Positions 22,664-34,278 of a stretch of DNA of 64,000 nt are shown here, in pieces (positions within the stretch are counted from its first letter, which is position 1; each line of letters starts with the position of its first letter). The stretch is taken from NCBI RefSeq assembly GCF_947179165.1, contig NC_077248.1, positions 14,608,756 to 14,672,755 of the forward strand, read 5' to 3'. The notes beneath the pieces were generated by a model, which had not been told where the DNA came from, ran no database searches, and saw only the letters and a program-made list of their open reading frames with translations. The position numbers were made by a program, and so were the translations under genes. Origin of the DNA: Solanum dulcamara (lineage: Eukaryota > Streptophyta > Magnoliopsida > Solanales > Solanaceae).

Positions 22664-25600
22664 TGTAATGACCCAGAAGGTCATTTTTAAAATTTTTATA
22701 AAATAACCATTTTACCCCTCCCTTTAGTTTCTCTGAGTCATTTTTGATTGGTACCGGATGTTAATTTTTAGAAAATCCTATGAAAAGTTAAGTCTTTGGA
22801 AATTTTGAGTTTTATAAGCTTTAAGTATTAAAAAGTGGTATTTGGGGTCAATCGGAGCTACGGATCTCAGAACGGAATTCCATCAATTCCAGCAGCTCCA
22901 AAATATTGATATTGGCTTAGGAGACTTTACAAAATTATTTTTGGAGTTGGAACGAAGATTTGAGGCCTTGAGTTGAGAATTTGAGGAACTTTAAGCCAAG
23001 GTTTGATTTTGGTCAACTTTTGGAGTTTCGATGCTTGAAATAGAATTTTGATGACTCCATTGGATTCGGGAGATGATTTTTAGTCTAGAAAAAGTATTGA
23101 TTGAATTTTTAGAGGTCCCGAGTCCGTTTTGGTATTTTGAAGGCCTAAGTTTGTTTAGTTGCGACTTTTCGAGTTTTGGGTCAACGAGATCTCGAATTCA
23201 AATTCTGACTGTTTCATCAACTTTGGAATAACCAAATTAGGCTAGTAGCACTGTTGTAATGACTATCGAGGTAATCGATACGAGTTTGGGATCATTTGGC
23301 GCTTTTGACTTTGAAAGTTATCATATGGTTGACTTTGGTCAATATTCTTGGAAAAAGCGCTCGAATGAAAATTCTGACAGCGCAGTTAGTTCCGTAATGT
23401 CTATTTTGGTCTATAATGACACTTCGTTGTCTTTCTGAGGCTTCCGGTCTAATCTCGAGGCCCGTTGCGGAATATGGTTTAAAAGGGCTCTTGGGTGTGG
23501 GACCCACTTTTTATTAAAATGATCTCATATGAGAATTTTGAATGCACCATTGAGTCCTGAACGCCAAATTTAGTGGGTAGCATATTTGGTTTAATTTTAT
23601 CGGATTCCAAACGAATTTCGAGCACCCTATCGGAGATTTTGGATTTTCCAAAAATCTAATTTGGCAGCAGCTGGTGCAGTCCCTTTTTTGGGATATTTTT
23701 TCAACTTTAAAACTCCATAACTTGAGCATTAGGGCTCCAAATTGGGTGATTCAAAAGAAAAACTTGAGAGATTGAAAACTGATTTGGAGCATTCGATTCA
23801 GGTGAAAATCATATTTTTTTTGCAGCAGTGTTCATTTTCAAATTGAGTTTTTGAAGAACTTTGAGGAATTATTTCTTGACCTATATAAATCCGATTTTGG
23901 TGATTCAAGGGTCTAATTCAAGAGAATTTCTTAAAGAATCTCTTGGTGATCTCAGAAACGCGAAGGGAAGCTTCGTTTGAGGAAAAAATGTGTTTCTAGT
24001 TACTGATTTAGTTTTTTTAGGAATGAAATTTTGTTGAATTTTGGAAGAGTGTATCTTGGTCAATATAACTCCATTTTGAGTGATTCTTGAAGCTAGATTA
24101 TAGGGTTTTTCACAAGGATTATCATAGTGCAATTTGTTTGGGTTGAAAGAGTCTCGTTTGTTCAAAATTTGCTGATTTTGATGCTGCCATTTTTGGTCCT
24201 TTAGTTAGAATTTATGAGTTTTGGTTGCACGCTTGGACCGCGTAGTTTTACATCCCGAATTATGTTATAAATTTTATTTATGAGCTCGGAGTGATGTTTG
24301 GAACCTATTTTGGGGGATCAAATCCAAAATTCCGTATGCGGGTCCGACAATTTCCATTTTAGACCCCAAAATTGGTCCGTCTCCAAAAATTATGAAATTA
24401 GTGTCTAAATGACCATATCGATGTTGTGGTTCTGTTTTTGACAGTGTGGAAATGTTCCGAGGCCGTTCGAAAGAAAAAAGCTTCAACACAGTGATTTGAA
24501 GCTCTCGTGTTTATCCTACAAGTAGGCTACGATTTTACCTTTTTTTAGATTGAACTGAAATGTGTAAAAGCATGTTGAAATAGTTGGAATTAAGGTTGGG
24601 TGGTTTGATTGTATATTTTAGGTGTTAGAAATCATGCTTTAGGCTTATTATCGAGTTTTTCGGATATTTAGAAGCATGTGTATCTTGTCATTATTTGTTA
24701 GTATTATAAGGAGAGTTGAATGAGCATGTTGTTGATACTTTGGAGTATGTTGGCCTTAGTATAGGATGTAAACTTGCTTTAGATGCTCTTGCGTCGCTCT
24801 AGTGAACTTAGATCCTTATAGAATGGTATAGCGGGCTAGTGCCTGGTAGCTTGGCCTTATTTAGGCGTTACCCTTGCTATTAAAAATATCCTCATTCATA
24901 AATTGATATAATCGTGACTTTATTGATCATTAACTTTAGCTCCGGTTCCAGTTTGGCGGCATATCGGTTGACTCATTTGGAAAAAGATTTTTGGTACTGT
25001 TGTATTCTAGTTGGGAAGTAGAATGTTTGGCATCATTGTTAAATTATCTGTGAGCATCCAGGTACCAAGTCCTGGCCTCCGTTCTAAATTATCGGGAGCA
25101 TCCGGGTACTCAGCCTTGGCCTCTACTGGCTTGCTAGTATGACGAGCATCTGGGTACCCAGTCTCGGCCTCGATCATACCGATGTATTACGGCGAGCATT
25201 CGGATACCCAATCCCAGCCTCGACCGCACTTATGTATTATGGAAAGCATCCGGGTACCCAATTCCGACCTTGTCCACTTTGAACATTCGGATGAGTATCT
25301 GGGTCCCAGTCCCGGCCTCGACCCCTAAGTCACCACTAGATCGATTGACACTTAGAGATTTTGGGTTTGTAAATGATATAGTACTTCGGCTCCTAAAATC
25401 GCATATTCTTGGTTCTTAGCCTTGGTAGTTGTAGCTATTTTGTGTACTCGACGGACTTATGGGGGTTCATTTGGGTTTTTATTTAACTTGCGCACGAGTG
25501 TTCTGGCTGGGCTTATGGGGGCCCAGTTGGGTATAGTTAGTTGTAGTTCTCATAGGTAGTACTCTTTCCCCTTTTTGATGCTTATGTTGACTCTTATTTA

Positions 25601-26057
25601 GGCTATTCTTTTTTTTCATATTGTTTTTACCTTTTCTGCTCAGTCGGCCTATGATGCCTACTGGGTACCTGTTGTTTTGGTACTCATACTATACTCTACA
25701 TCTACTTTCGTGTTTTTGGATCATTCCTGTCTCCTTTAGTATGGATGACCCGTCTTTTGCCTTTTGAGACTAGTTAGTTGTTATATATATTTTTGGTCCA
25801 CTTTCAGAATTTTTACTCATATTTTATTTTGTAGCAGCTCTGTACTTGTGACTTCCAGGTTTTGGGAGGGATCTTTAGTTGTTTATATCATGTTTTGGTT
25901 ACTTCCGCTTATTCTTTCTGCCTATCTTTATAATTCATCACTCTTGTTTAATTTCTGCCCTCAAACCCATTACTTGAAGTTTCGGGTTGACGAGTTGGCT
26001 TACCTACTGGTGGGTTATAGTAGGTGCCATCATGACCTAAGAAATTGGGTCGTGACA
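22664..26057 (+). mobile_element. Solo LTR, 3394 bp, probably gypsy (Tekay-like)
   Basis: A lone LTR-like unit beginning TGTAATGACCC and ending GGTCGTGACA, flanked by the perfect 5-bp duplication ggaaa (22659-22663 and 26058-26062). It interrupts the Reina-like integrase in the segment just before HPQTNGQ, and the reading continues on the other side. It has no internal coding sequence, binding site or second LTR, so it fits loss of the body by LTR-LTR recombination. A ~50-bp tandem array lies inside. Family assignment rests on size and terminal sequence only. Confidence 0.88.
25053..25325 (+). repeat. ~50-bp tandem array in solo LTR
   Basis: Six degenerate units around gagcatccgggtacccagt and cggcctcgacc, about 45-50 bp each. 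GC-richer than the rest of the LTR. Confidence 0.85.
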
Positions 26058-26062
26058 GGAAA

Positions 26063-26827
26063 CTAGTGGAAAAGTGCAATTCCATGCCAAAAATCTCGAA
26101 CAACTCTCTCCAAAAGATCCCTATGAAGCTTGTGTCTGTCGCTAACGATATGCCTCGATAACCCCCAAAACTTCACCACATTCTTGAAGAATAGCTTGAC
26201 AGCTTCCTTAGCGGTGCAACCTGTTATAGCGGGCATAAAACCGACATATTTAGAGAATCTGGCCACTACGACCATGATTGTCTCATACCCATCAGACTTC
26301 GGAAAGCAAGTTATGAAGTCCACAGTCATACTCTCCCATGGAAGCTCCGCCAGGAGTAGTGTCTCCAAGATTCCTCCTATTTGTCGGTGCTCTACCTTAT
26401 CTTGTTGGCACACAAGACAAGTCTGCACATAGCACTTAATATTTTCCCGCATGCACGAGTAATAGTAGATTGCCTCGATCAATGCCTTTGTGTGTCGCTG
26501 CCCTGGGTGTCCAGCACACAAGGTGTCATGGCTCTCTTTCATGATTTGCCGTCTGATGGTTCCAAACTTGGACACATAGATCCTTCGTCTGGTGTTGAGC
26601 AATAATCCGTCCTCTACCCAGAAGCATCTTGTCTTGCCTTGTATGGATAGCTCCATAAGTCACTTCACTTCCGGATCGTGTTGCATGCCATCCTCGATTG
26701 CCTCTTGAATGTCACAGCGGACTGTGGTGATGGTAGCAATCTTGGACTTCCTACGCAAAACGTCGGCTACGACATTGCCCTTGCCTGGCTTATACTCCAA
26801 CTCATAGTCGAATTCAGCCAAAAAGTC
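26063..26827 (-). pseudogene. Reina-like RNase H end and integrase N-terminus/core
   Basis: From 26827 downward the minus strand encodes the RNase H tail (AEFDYELEYKPGKGNVVADV). It is followed by the integrase zinc finger (H-x-x-x-H near KESHDTLCAGHPGQ; C-x-x-C in CLVCQQDKVEH) and the catalytic-core start MTVDFITCFPKSDG. A stop separates the two parts near 26657, and the ORF at 26656-26063 runs to the solo-LTR insertion. The second catalytic D lies in HIVSDRH, where the usual glycine after R is altered. Confidence 0.8.
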
Positions 26828-27189
26828 TCGACAACTTATTCACGACTCTTTTACGATCTTATAAGCTTAAGTAAGCATTTTGACTCTAAATCGTTAATGA
26901 AACGTTAGACTGAAGAAAGACAAAAGGGAGAGTTTCAAGGAAGGCTTTTGTGTTGCTTGGAAGATTGGTTGTACAAATGAATGACCCCTCCTATTTATAC
27001 TACTCACTAGGAGCTAAAGTATAGATAGAAATTGTTATACAAATCCCTCTTCTAGAATTCTCTACACATTTAGAGTAGTATTCTAAGGTCTCTCAAGATT
27101 TCTCCATAATATTTTAGAGTCTTCCTAATAACCTCTCCAAGACTCTAGTTTATCTCTCCTTAGAGATGATCAAATGGCGGGTCATGACA
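26828..27189 (-). repeat. 5' LTR of Reina-like element
   Basis: Starts TGTCATGACCC on the minus strand at 27189. The inner edge joins RNase H coding sequence directly, with no primer binding site, so a deletion joint sits at about 26827/26828. Confidence 0.85.
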
Positions 27190-29132
27190 CGATGCTTTCA
27201 AATATTTCTAAATTTTCAAAACTCGAATTCAAAATCTTTAATTAAAATAAAGATATCTCAATCATTCCATTGGACATTGATTTTTCATTTGAAGTTCATC
27301 AATTGATTAAGACTTTTAAATCAAAGCAAAAAAAAGCCTGCAAAAACAGGCAATATATTGGAGGCATATCTATATCTATATAGACTATAGTAGTATATAA
27401 TAGACGAGGAGAACCAGCACTACATTTCATTACTCTCCACAATCAATTGACCCAAAGTTCCCAAAATAATTAATTACTAGGCACTTGTCACCTTTCTCTT
27501 GTGCGAAAGCCTAGACTAGAGACCAAAATTATTAGACTAATAAATTAGTTCAAAGATATTTTTTGCCATATCATTTAATTAGATTAAATACGCATGATTT
27601 TTTCCAAAATAACTCATATAATTCTATTATTAAAAATATTATTATACCTTAAATATAACTTTTTCTTATTACCTATATTAATATATAATTTAGTTTGGTA
27701 CCCATGCGCGTAGTTTTACGGCCACAGCAGCTAGAGAGCCTGAGACACGCACACAAGCTAATTGTGTGTAGATATTTTAACACTATTATTATATTTTAAT
27801 TTATTGTAGCAAATTATTATTTTTCTGGTTATCATATTAAATTTTATTATTATTATGAATATTTATTTTAGTATACTATATGACAGAATATCATATGAAT
27901 ATGCATTTCTATCATATATAAAAAAAAACTTTTCTAGCTAAAAACTAAGACAAAGAGTGCGTAGACCCGAGGTACACAGTATGATTATACTTAGAATTTG
28001 ATATCAAAGTTCCTACTTCTGCAACATTAAAAGAAAATTAAAAATTTAGATTTTATGCATCTTTTACCGATAACGATAAAATATTATTTAAATATCAAAT
28101 GTAACCTTATTATAGCGACATCGTTTGTCAAAATATTTCACAACTACTATTGATATATATATATATACTAGAATTTGATATTTAAATTTCAGTTAGATAT
28201 TATAAATAAAAGAACGTAAAAAATATTAATGATTTTGTATATTAAGACGAAGAAATATATTTGTTAACCTATTTAACCAAAGAATAGAAAGAACATGGAC
28301 GTAGAAAAAGCAAACACACATAACCTTTCATTTTGATTGTTATATCCATAACTGATGAACAATATTTAATTATATATTTTTTCTTTTGGATGTTCGTACT
28401 TAAAATTTACTATGTGCATGATATTAGCGTAATTATTATTAATATATTAATATTTTATTTATATGTAGGATTTTTTTAATAAATGTTATTGTTATTATAT
28501 ATTTTGTTACAAAGTAGCAAAATAAAACATGAAAAATTAATTATGAAAATATCATATCTTTATAATAAGATATTATTATAATAATAAATAATTGTTATAA
28601 CGAAATTTGACGGTATATATCACCAAAGCTATTATTGAGAAGAGAAGTTTGACTGTACTATTAAAATTTTTATAGTATTATCTATATTTTAATTTATATG
28701 ACTAATTTTTTTTAATTAGTTTAAAAAGGATGATATATTTTTATATTTACAAATAATTTAATTATAAAATACGTATTTTATCCCTAATAAAATGATTATA
28801 GTCATACAAATATTTATGATTTTCTTACACTCTGTTAATTTGGATGGTTATTACGTATTATTTCATAATGTAACGTAATCATATTGTATTGCGTAATGAA
28901 TACAACGTTTGAATAGATTGTATCGTCCTTCGTCGTTACATAATGTCAAACATCAACAATTTTGAATGATAAACCTATAAGAAAAGTAAGGTATGAGGTA
29001 GAACTAGTATGAAAGGGACAGTAAATCATAAAATAAGATTATTAAATAATAAGTAAAGATAAAATGAGAAGAAAATATTAAAGTAATGATGCGATCACAC
29101 ACCAAATCCATCATTACATAAAATAAGGAGAT
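27190..29132. other. AT-rich spacer
   Basis: Very AT-rich, without a gene or clear repeat boundary. A 28.65-28.80 kb stretch with words like ttaatttatatgact resembles Stowaway-type MITE sequence, but I could not define ends. Confidence 0.5.
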
Positions 29133-30147
29133 AAGTATCAAAAACATACCTAAGCTATTCTTTTTTTTGAGTTTCATACCTAAACTGTTGAGAGTGTGAG
29201 TTTCATACCTAAACTATCACTTATTAGTTTGAGAAACGCACCTCTCTCTTTTATTTCACTCTCATCATGATGTGTGTACCACACTCTCTTTTATTTAAAA
29301 AATATTTATCACATCACACTCAACATGGATAAAACATTCCACCTTAATAAAAATTAAATAAATTATTAGAATTAATTAAAATTACTATCTCCCGCTCAAA
29401 AATAAAATAAAAAATATTTTTCTTACCTCGTACTTCACCTTCTCCCCACTCCTTCCTAAAAATGTTCTTATTTTATTTTTTTAAAAAAATAAAATTATAC
29501 CTATATATATATATATATTAATTTTCTTATTTTGTGTTAGATATGTAAATATATTTTTAGAAAAATATTTTTTTCTACTTGCATACCGAATATAACAGAA
29601 GTAAAAAATTTATTTTAAGAAAAGCCTTGTGACAAAATTTGAAAAAAATTGAAAGCGGAAGGTTAGGTAGGGCTGGATAAAAAAAATTTAAAAAATAAAA
29701 ATGAAAACACCTAAATTATTATTTGAAGGGGGGAGGGGTGAAGTAAGAATTTTTTAAAAAACTTTTATAAAAGAAATTTAAAAATAAAAAGACAGGAATT
29801 TGTGCGTGGGGGGGGGGGGGGGTAGAGTGCATGAGCAAAAAATTTTAAATTTTATTTTTTTAAAATATAAATTTTTTTCTTAAAAGTAATTTCTCTCTTT
29901 GGGGATAGAAATACTTTAGACTTTAACTTTTAACTAATATTAATAGTTTATTTAATTTTTATAAAAGTGAAATATTTTATTCATGTGGCAAGATTTTTTC
30001 AAAAAGTAGAGAGAGTAAAGATAGTACACACCATGACGTGTGTTTATCAAACTAACAAGTGATAGTTTAGGTATGAAACTCACACTTCCAATAATTTAGG
30101 TATAAAATTCAAAAAAAAATAATACTTTAAATGTGTTTTTAATACTT
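29133..30147. mobile_element. Inverted-repeat element, ~1 kb, no ORF
   Basis: About 150-bp inverted terminal regions: aagtatcaaaaacatacct... at the left and its inverse ending ...gtgtttttaatactt at the right. Each contains a copy of gtgagtttcatacctaaac (29198-29216; inverse near 30067-30085). The middle is AT-rich with a run of 15 G at 29808-29822. No transposase is present, so it is likely non-autonomous. Target-site duplication unclear. Confidence 0.75.
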
Positions 30148-31201
30148 AACTTTTTATCATTGTTACATAGCGATGAAGGTAAACAATATAATACAACATA
30201 ATTTAAGTAATAATTTTAAAAAATATTAAATTTACACTATTGAATAATACAATATATTGAATAACAACTTGTTAAACACTTAAACTCAATTCTAAATCAA
30301 ACTAGCTCAAGGAGTAATTTTTCCATTCCGAAAGAAACAAAAAAAGGTCGATTATTTGGAAGAGGAGATCAACTACAAAAAAATAAAATTGACTGACAGA
30401 AAAAAGCAGTACCAGTATACCAGCCCCCCACCCCACCCTGTTAATTTCTGACATCTACTCAGAGTCAAGATTCAACAAACACAATAAACGACTGCTAAAA
30501 TCAGATATGAATAATCAAATCAATCCTAAAGAGGAAGATTTGAAAACCCCCCAAAAGGTAAAAAGTAATGTTTTCCAAGAAATAAATAATGCTAAAAATA
30601 TAAGAGATGCTGCTGTGTCCTGTCCTCTACTATTAATAACTCTATTCAATTAATCAAAGATTCAGGGGGTTCCTCAGAGAGTACAGAAAATTAACAAAGT
30701 CCAAAAAGAGATCAATGAGTCCCCCCATGATTAAATAAGAGTAAACAATTTAATTTATGAATTTAAAATGACTAATCTACCCAACTTATCCCACAACTCA
30801 ATGCTCCTTAACAATCAACCGTTCATACAGAATGGTTAAGATCCTTCCATCATAAATTAAAAGTTCCAAATTCAAATTTGGTTGATAGCAAACACTTTCC
30901 TCAAAATGTGAGCGTTCCTGCATAGTTTTTTTGGCGGTGGGAGGTGTGTGGAGGTTTCTATCGAAAGACCCTTTGATTCTGATAAAGGAAATCTTCCGTT
31001 GAAACTAAATTCTCTAAAACTTACGTAAAAGTACCCGAACATAAAGTATTGAATTTTCTAGAAAGGATATCCGTGGGTGAATTTTACGTGATGCAAATTC
31101 ACATTAATTGTCAGCGAACTGAACAATGGGAAAAAAAAGTTCCTCTATGTGACTAATTTTTTCCTTAGGAAACAAGAATGACTAATGATTTTGAAAGAAG
31201 A
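30148..31201. other. Spacer and 3' flank of the RING gene
   Basis: No ORF. The part next to 31202 should hold the 3' UTR and polyadenylation site of the minus-strand RING gene; I cannot place them by eye. Confidence 0.4.
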
Positions 31202-32126
31202 TCAAATCAAAGCCTCTATGGTTGCTTTCTTGACCATATTACAGAGAGGGCAAGAATGGAGAAAAGAGTCACAATCTTTGCATGAAGAAAGATGCCTACA
31301 AGGCAAGAAAACCATGCACGACTTACTAGAATTACAGTTTTTGCACATCATATTTCTCGTTTCTTGTTGTTGTGATGATTGTACTTTGTCCTCAATTGAT
31401 GGTACATCACAGCAAGACTCTGCATCTCCTACATTGGTTGATTGAAAACAGGCATTTTCTCTTAGTTGTTCGATTGTTTTGTTTAAAGAAACGGCAATGG
31501 CTTCGTTTTCATTAGCGATTCTCTGCCATGTTTGATTCTCCATTTCAACCCTTTTCAAGAAATCTTCTAATTCTTTTGACCTTTTGCAAGCCTTAGCAAT
31601 TTCTTCGTCTTTTTGTCTCAGTAATAAATGAATCTTTGATTCGTAGTTTCTCAAGATTAATGCAACTTGTTGCTTCCTCTGTTCCTGTAAAGCCAATCTC
31701 AGCCTCTCGTTCTGTTTAATCAACAAAATCAATCAATTGTTAGTACTACACGACTATAAATCATCTCATTAAAAGTCATTCGCGTAAATTGAGACAGACG
31801 AAGGGAAAAAGAATTACTTGTAAACTGATGAAGTGATCAATCTCGACCCTCTGTTTCTCAAATAGGGAAGCCAGGGTATGAGGAAACATAAGTGATTGGG
31901 TATAATTTGTGTTCATCAAATTCTGGGAATTATTTTTCTGGTTCAGAATATGTAACTGTTGCTGTTGGATTTGTGTCAAACAGGGCTGTTGTTGTTGTTG
32001 CTGGTGCTGCGGTTGAGGATTAAAACAAAATTGATTGAATCCACAAACATTATTATCCATTAAATCCTGTGAACTCCCTAAAGAAAACCCGAGATTCTCC
32101 GAATACAACTGCGCTTGAATGGCCAT
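31202..32126 (-). CDS. BOI/BRG-like RING-type E3 ubiquitin ligase (S-RNase-binding-protein family)
   Basis: Two exons, 32126-31818 and 31711-31202, give a 272-residue protein. The intron (31817-31712) has GT-AG ends (caa|gtaatt and aaacag|aac) and is phase 0. N-terminal region: glutamine-rich (about 37-70). Residues ~94-176: a charged coiled coil continuing across the splice (FISLQ then NERLRLALQEQRKQQ), with the conserved ENQTWQ segment (W165). C-terminal RING-HC: C226, C229, C241, H243, C247, C250, C257, C260. This layout is that of plant BOI-related genes and petunia SBP1, E3 ligases linked to pathogen response, cell death and gibberellin signalling. The RING is complete, so activity is plausible. 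Start chosen as the first ATG (MAIQAQLYSEN), which matches the family N-terminus. Confidence 0.9.
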
Positions 32127-32390
32127 ATTTGTAAACCACTAGCACCACCAACAAATAAAAAAAATAATCTCAGCATAAAATCAGGCAAAAAAAGAAGCAA
32201 ACAAGGTTGGATTTTGGTTACAAATAACAAGTTGATTAGAGGATGGTTGCTACCTATTTTGTTCTATGCTAACCTTTGTGACATGTTTCTTGGTTTAGAG
32301 TAGGACAAACCTATAACTTGTAGAAATAAATAAATAAATAACAAGAAGAAAAAGACAGAGATGGTGCAGGGTTTTCTTTCTTATGTTGTG

Positions 32391-32398
32391 TATTTATA
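32391..32398 (-). promoter_or_regulatory. TATA box of the RING gene
   Basis: Minus-strand TATAAATA in gactataaatacac, about 265 bp upstream of the start codon. It predicts transcription starting near 32360 and a 5' UTR of roughly 230 nt, possibly with an intron (donor-like ATAG|GTAGCA at 32253-32252), which I cannot confirm. Confidence 0.55.
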
Positions 32399-32485
32399 GT
32401 CGTTTTGAAATACTATTTTTTTTTCTTTGTTCAAATTTTTATGGAAACTGAAAAACTGAAAAGTTGCAGGAAGTAAAGGAAGGGC

Positions 32486-32521
32486 TATAAATAAAAGGTT
32501 CTTTCTCTCTCTCTCTCTCTA
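32486..32521 (+). promoter_or_regulatory. Plus-strand TATA box followed by a CT tract
   Basis: TATAAATA at 32486-32493, then a (CT)n run at 32501-32520 resembling a plant Y-patch. It points away from the RING gene, with the two TATA boxes about 90 bp apart. No plus-strand gene is seen downstream, so it may be part of the RING promoter or drive a non-coding RNA. Confidence 0.35.
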
Positions 32522-34278
32522 TTCTTGTGAAGAAGCATTAAAAGAGAAGAAATTTATAACATACAGATTTTGTGACTAAACTATCGGGTCAGAACAATTT
32601 TGTTTGTTTGTGAAAGAAAAATAAAAATTTTAAAGAATTGAATTGGATTCCTAATTTGGAGGTTTTGAAAGAGTTGTTTATTTGGTATGTGAATTGAATG
32701 AATGAGGAGTCAGTATTTTAGGATGATGGATAGCAGAAACGGAAGGGAAAAAGAAATGGTCAGTTTTTATTTTGGTTTAAATTAGAGGAGAATTAATTAT
32801 TAGAGGGAATTCAAAGATTTGTTTTGTTAGTTTGTGAACAAGCCTAAAGAATAGGATTTTTCAATTTATTTATTTTCTTGCCTTCTTTAACTTTCGTAAC
32901 CTCTATTTTCTTTATAAAAAAAAATTACGCGTTTCTTCTCTTCAAAAAGAAACTGACAAATGTTAGGATACGAAAACCAATGAATTAATATCTAGTTCCT
33001 TAAATTATCAACAAAAAGGGCTAAAAATATTTTTTAATTATGCGGAATTGAATAAAAAAGCTCTCATTAATAAAATGTGTTTAAAAATAAGAAATATAAG
33101 ATATTTATTAGAAAAATGATATTTTTTTATCCATTAAGTAATAATAAAAGCATATTTGGATCAAATTATTGACGAAAGAGCATGTTTATTCCAAACTATT
33201 AATTAAGAGCAGTTTTGTTCAATTTCGTAAAAATTAAGGACATTTTTTTACTCTTTTCCAAATTTTCAATAATATAATTACAATTTTTAAAACTACATGG
33301 AAATTATAATTATACTGTTATTATTGTTTTGGGTGTCAAACAATTTTCGTCGGTTATGACTTTTTTCAATATAATTAATACTAATATTTTTTATTCATTG
33401 TACTTCAAATAGTTTTAAAATATACAGTAAGTTCCAGTTGTGAAGAAAAAAGAAACGACGTCGATAGAATTAATTCAAAAAATGCATTAAAGATGGTACC
33501 CTGAACCTCGTTATTCTTTTGGATTTGAGGAAAATTTGTGAAGTTTTTATATATAAAGAGTTGAAAAAAATTATCAAAGTTAAATAGAACAATTGGCTTT
33601 CCAAATAATTATAATCTATAAAAAAAAATCGTATTCTTTCCAAATAACTGTGAAGTTTTATATATATAATGTGGTAGAGGTCCTAAAATTACACTGTCAT
33701 TCTTCAAAGTAATTTATTTTTTAGTAAGGTAATTTGTGGCTATAGTTTATGATGATCGCCGAAAGAAAAAAAAAAGGGCAAAATATTGAAGTACTTACTA
33801 AGGAAAAAATAGAAGGTAATTTAAAATTTTGAATTCAATTTTGGACATTGTTAATCAATGAAGAACAAACCAAAATTTTAGTCTGCACATTGATAGTATT
33901 GATTCACATCGGACATTGTCGTCGGTGCAGGTATGGTATCCCACGAGGAAGGTCAGAGATTGATTTTTCTGTCAATATCTTTTTAATCGAGCTATTGTGT
34001 GATTTGCGAGCTATTGCATATGAATATTTTTTCTAGTGCGCACTCAAAAAATAGTAACTGTGAATTTTTCTAGGGTTTTAAAAAATAATCACATCAGACT
34101 GCCAAAAGGTTTAATTGATGACGATTGTAAAATTTATTTAACAAATTAGTTACTATTTATTAATTTTTTTCCAAATTTCTTTTTGTTATTGTTTTTTAGT
34201 ATTTTATTAGGAAATAAACTCATTGACTAGTCAATAGAAGGAAAAAAAATAGAAGCAAAAGAAAAGTTACAGGAAGTC
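32522..34278. other. AT-rich upstream region of the RING gene
   Basis: No gene. Promoter-distal sequence for the RING gene, ending at the left edge of the second Tat element. The last five bases, aagtc (34274-34278), would be that element's left target-site duplication. Confidence 0.5.

Larger units (their letters stand above)
21429..27189 (-). mobile_element. Reina-like chromovirus, internally deleted, minus strand
   Basis: Short LTRs of about 360-400 bp at both ends in the same orientation enclose only the end of RNase H, integrase and a decayed chromodomain. Short LTRs and the LWQF chromodomain C-terminus resemble the Reina lineage. Gag, protease, RT and most of RNase H are missing, because the 5' LTR (26828-27189) joins RNase H sequence directly near 26827. 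The integrase is further split by a 3.4-kb solo LTR. Outer target-site duplications were not identified with confidence. Confidence 0.8.

Noticed and set aside
22680..24490. Several minus-strand ORFs of 70-86 codons and one plus-strand ORF of 100 codons near 25764
   Set aside because: All lie inside the solo LTR, have no domain and are expected by chance.
25053..25325. Possible CRISPR array
   Set aside because: Repeats are degenerate, directly adjacent without unique spacers, and lie in a plant LTR.
28650..28820. Stowaway-like MITE
   Set aside because: Words resemble the family but neither terminal inverted repeats nor TA duplications could be fixed.
31185..31445. 86-codon plus-strand ORF
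   Set aside because: Shadow of the minus-strand RING exon.
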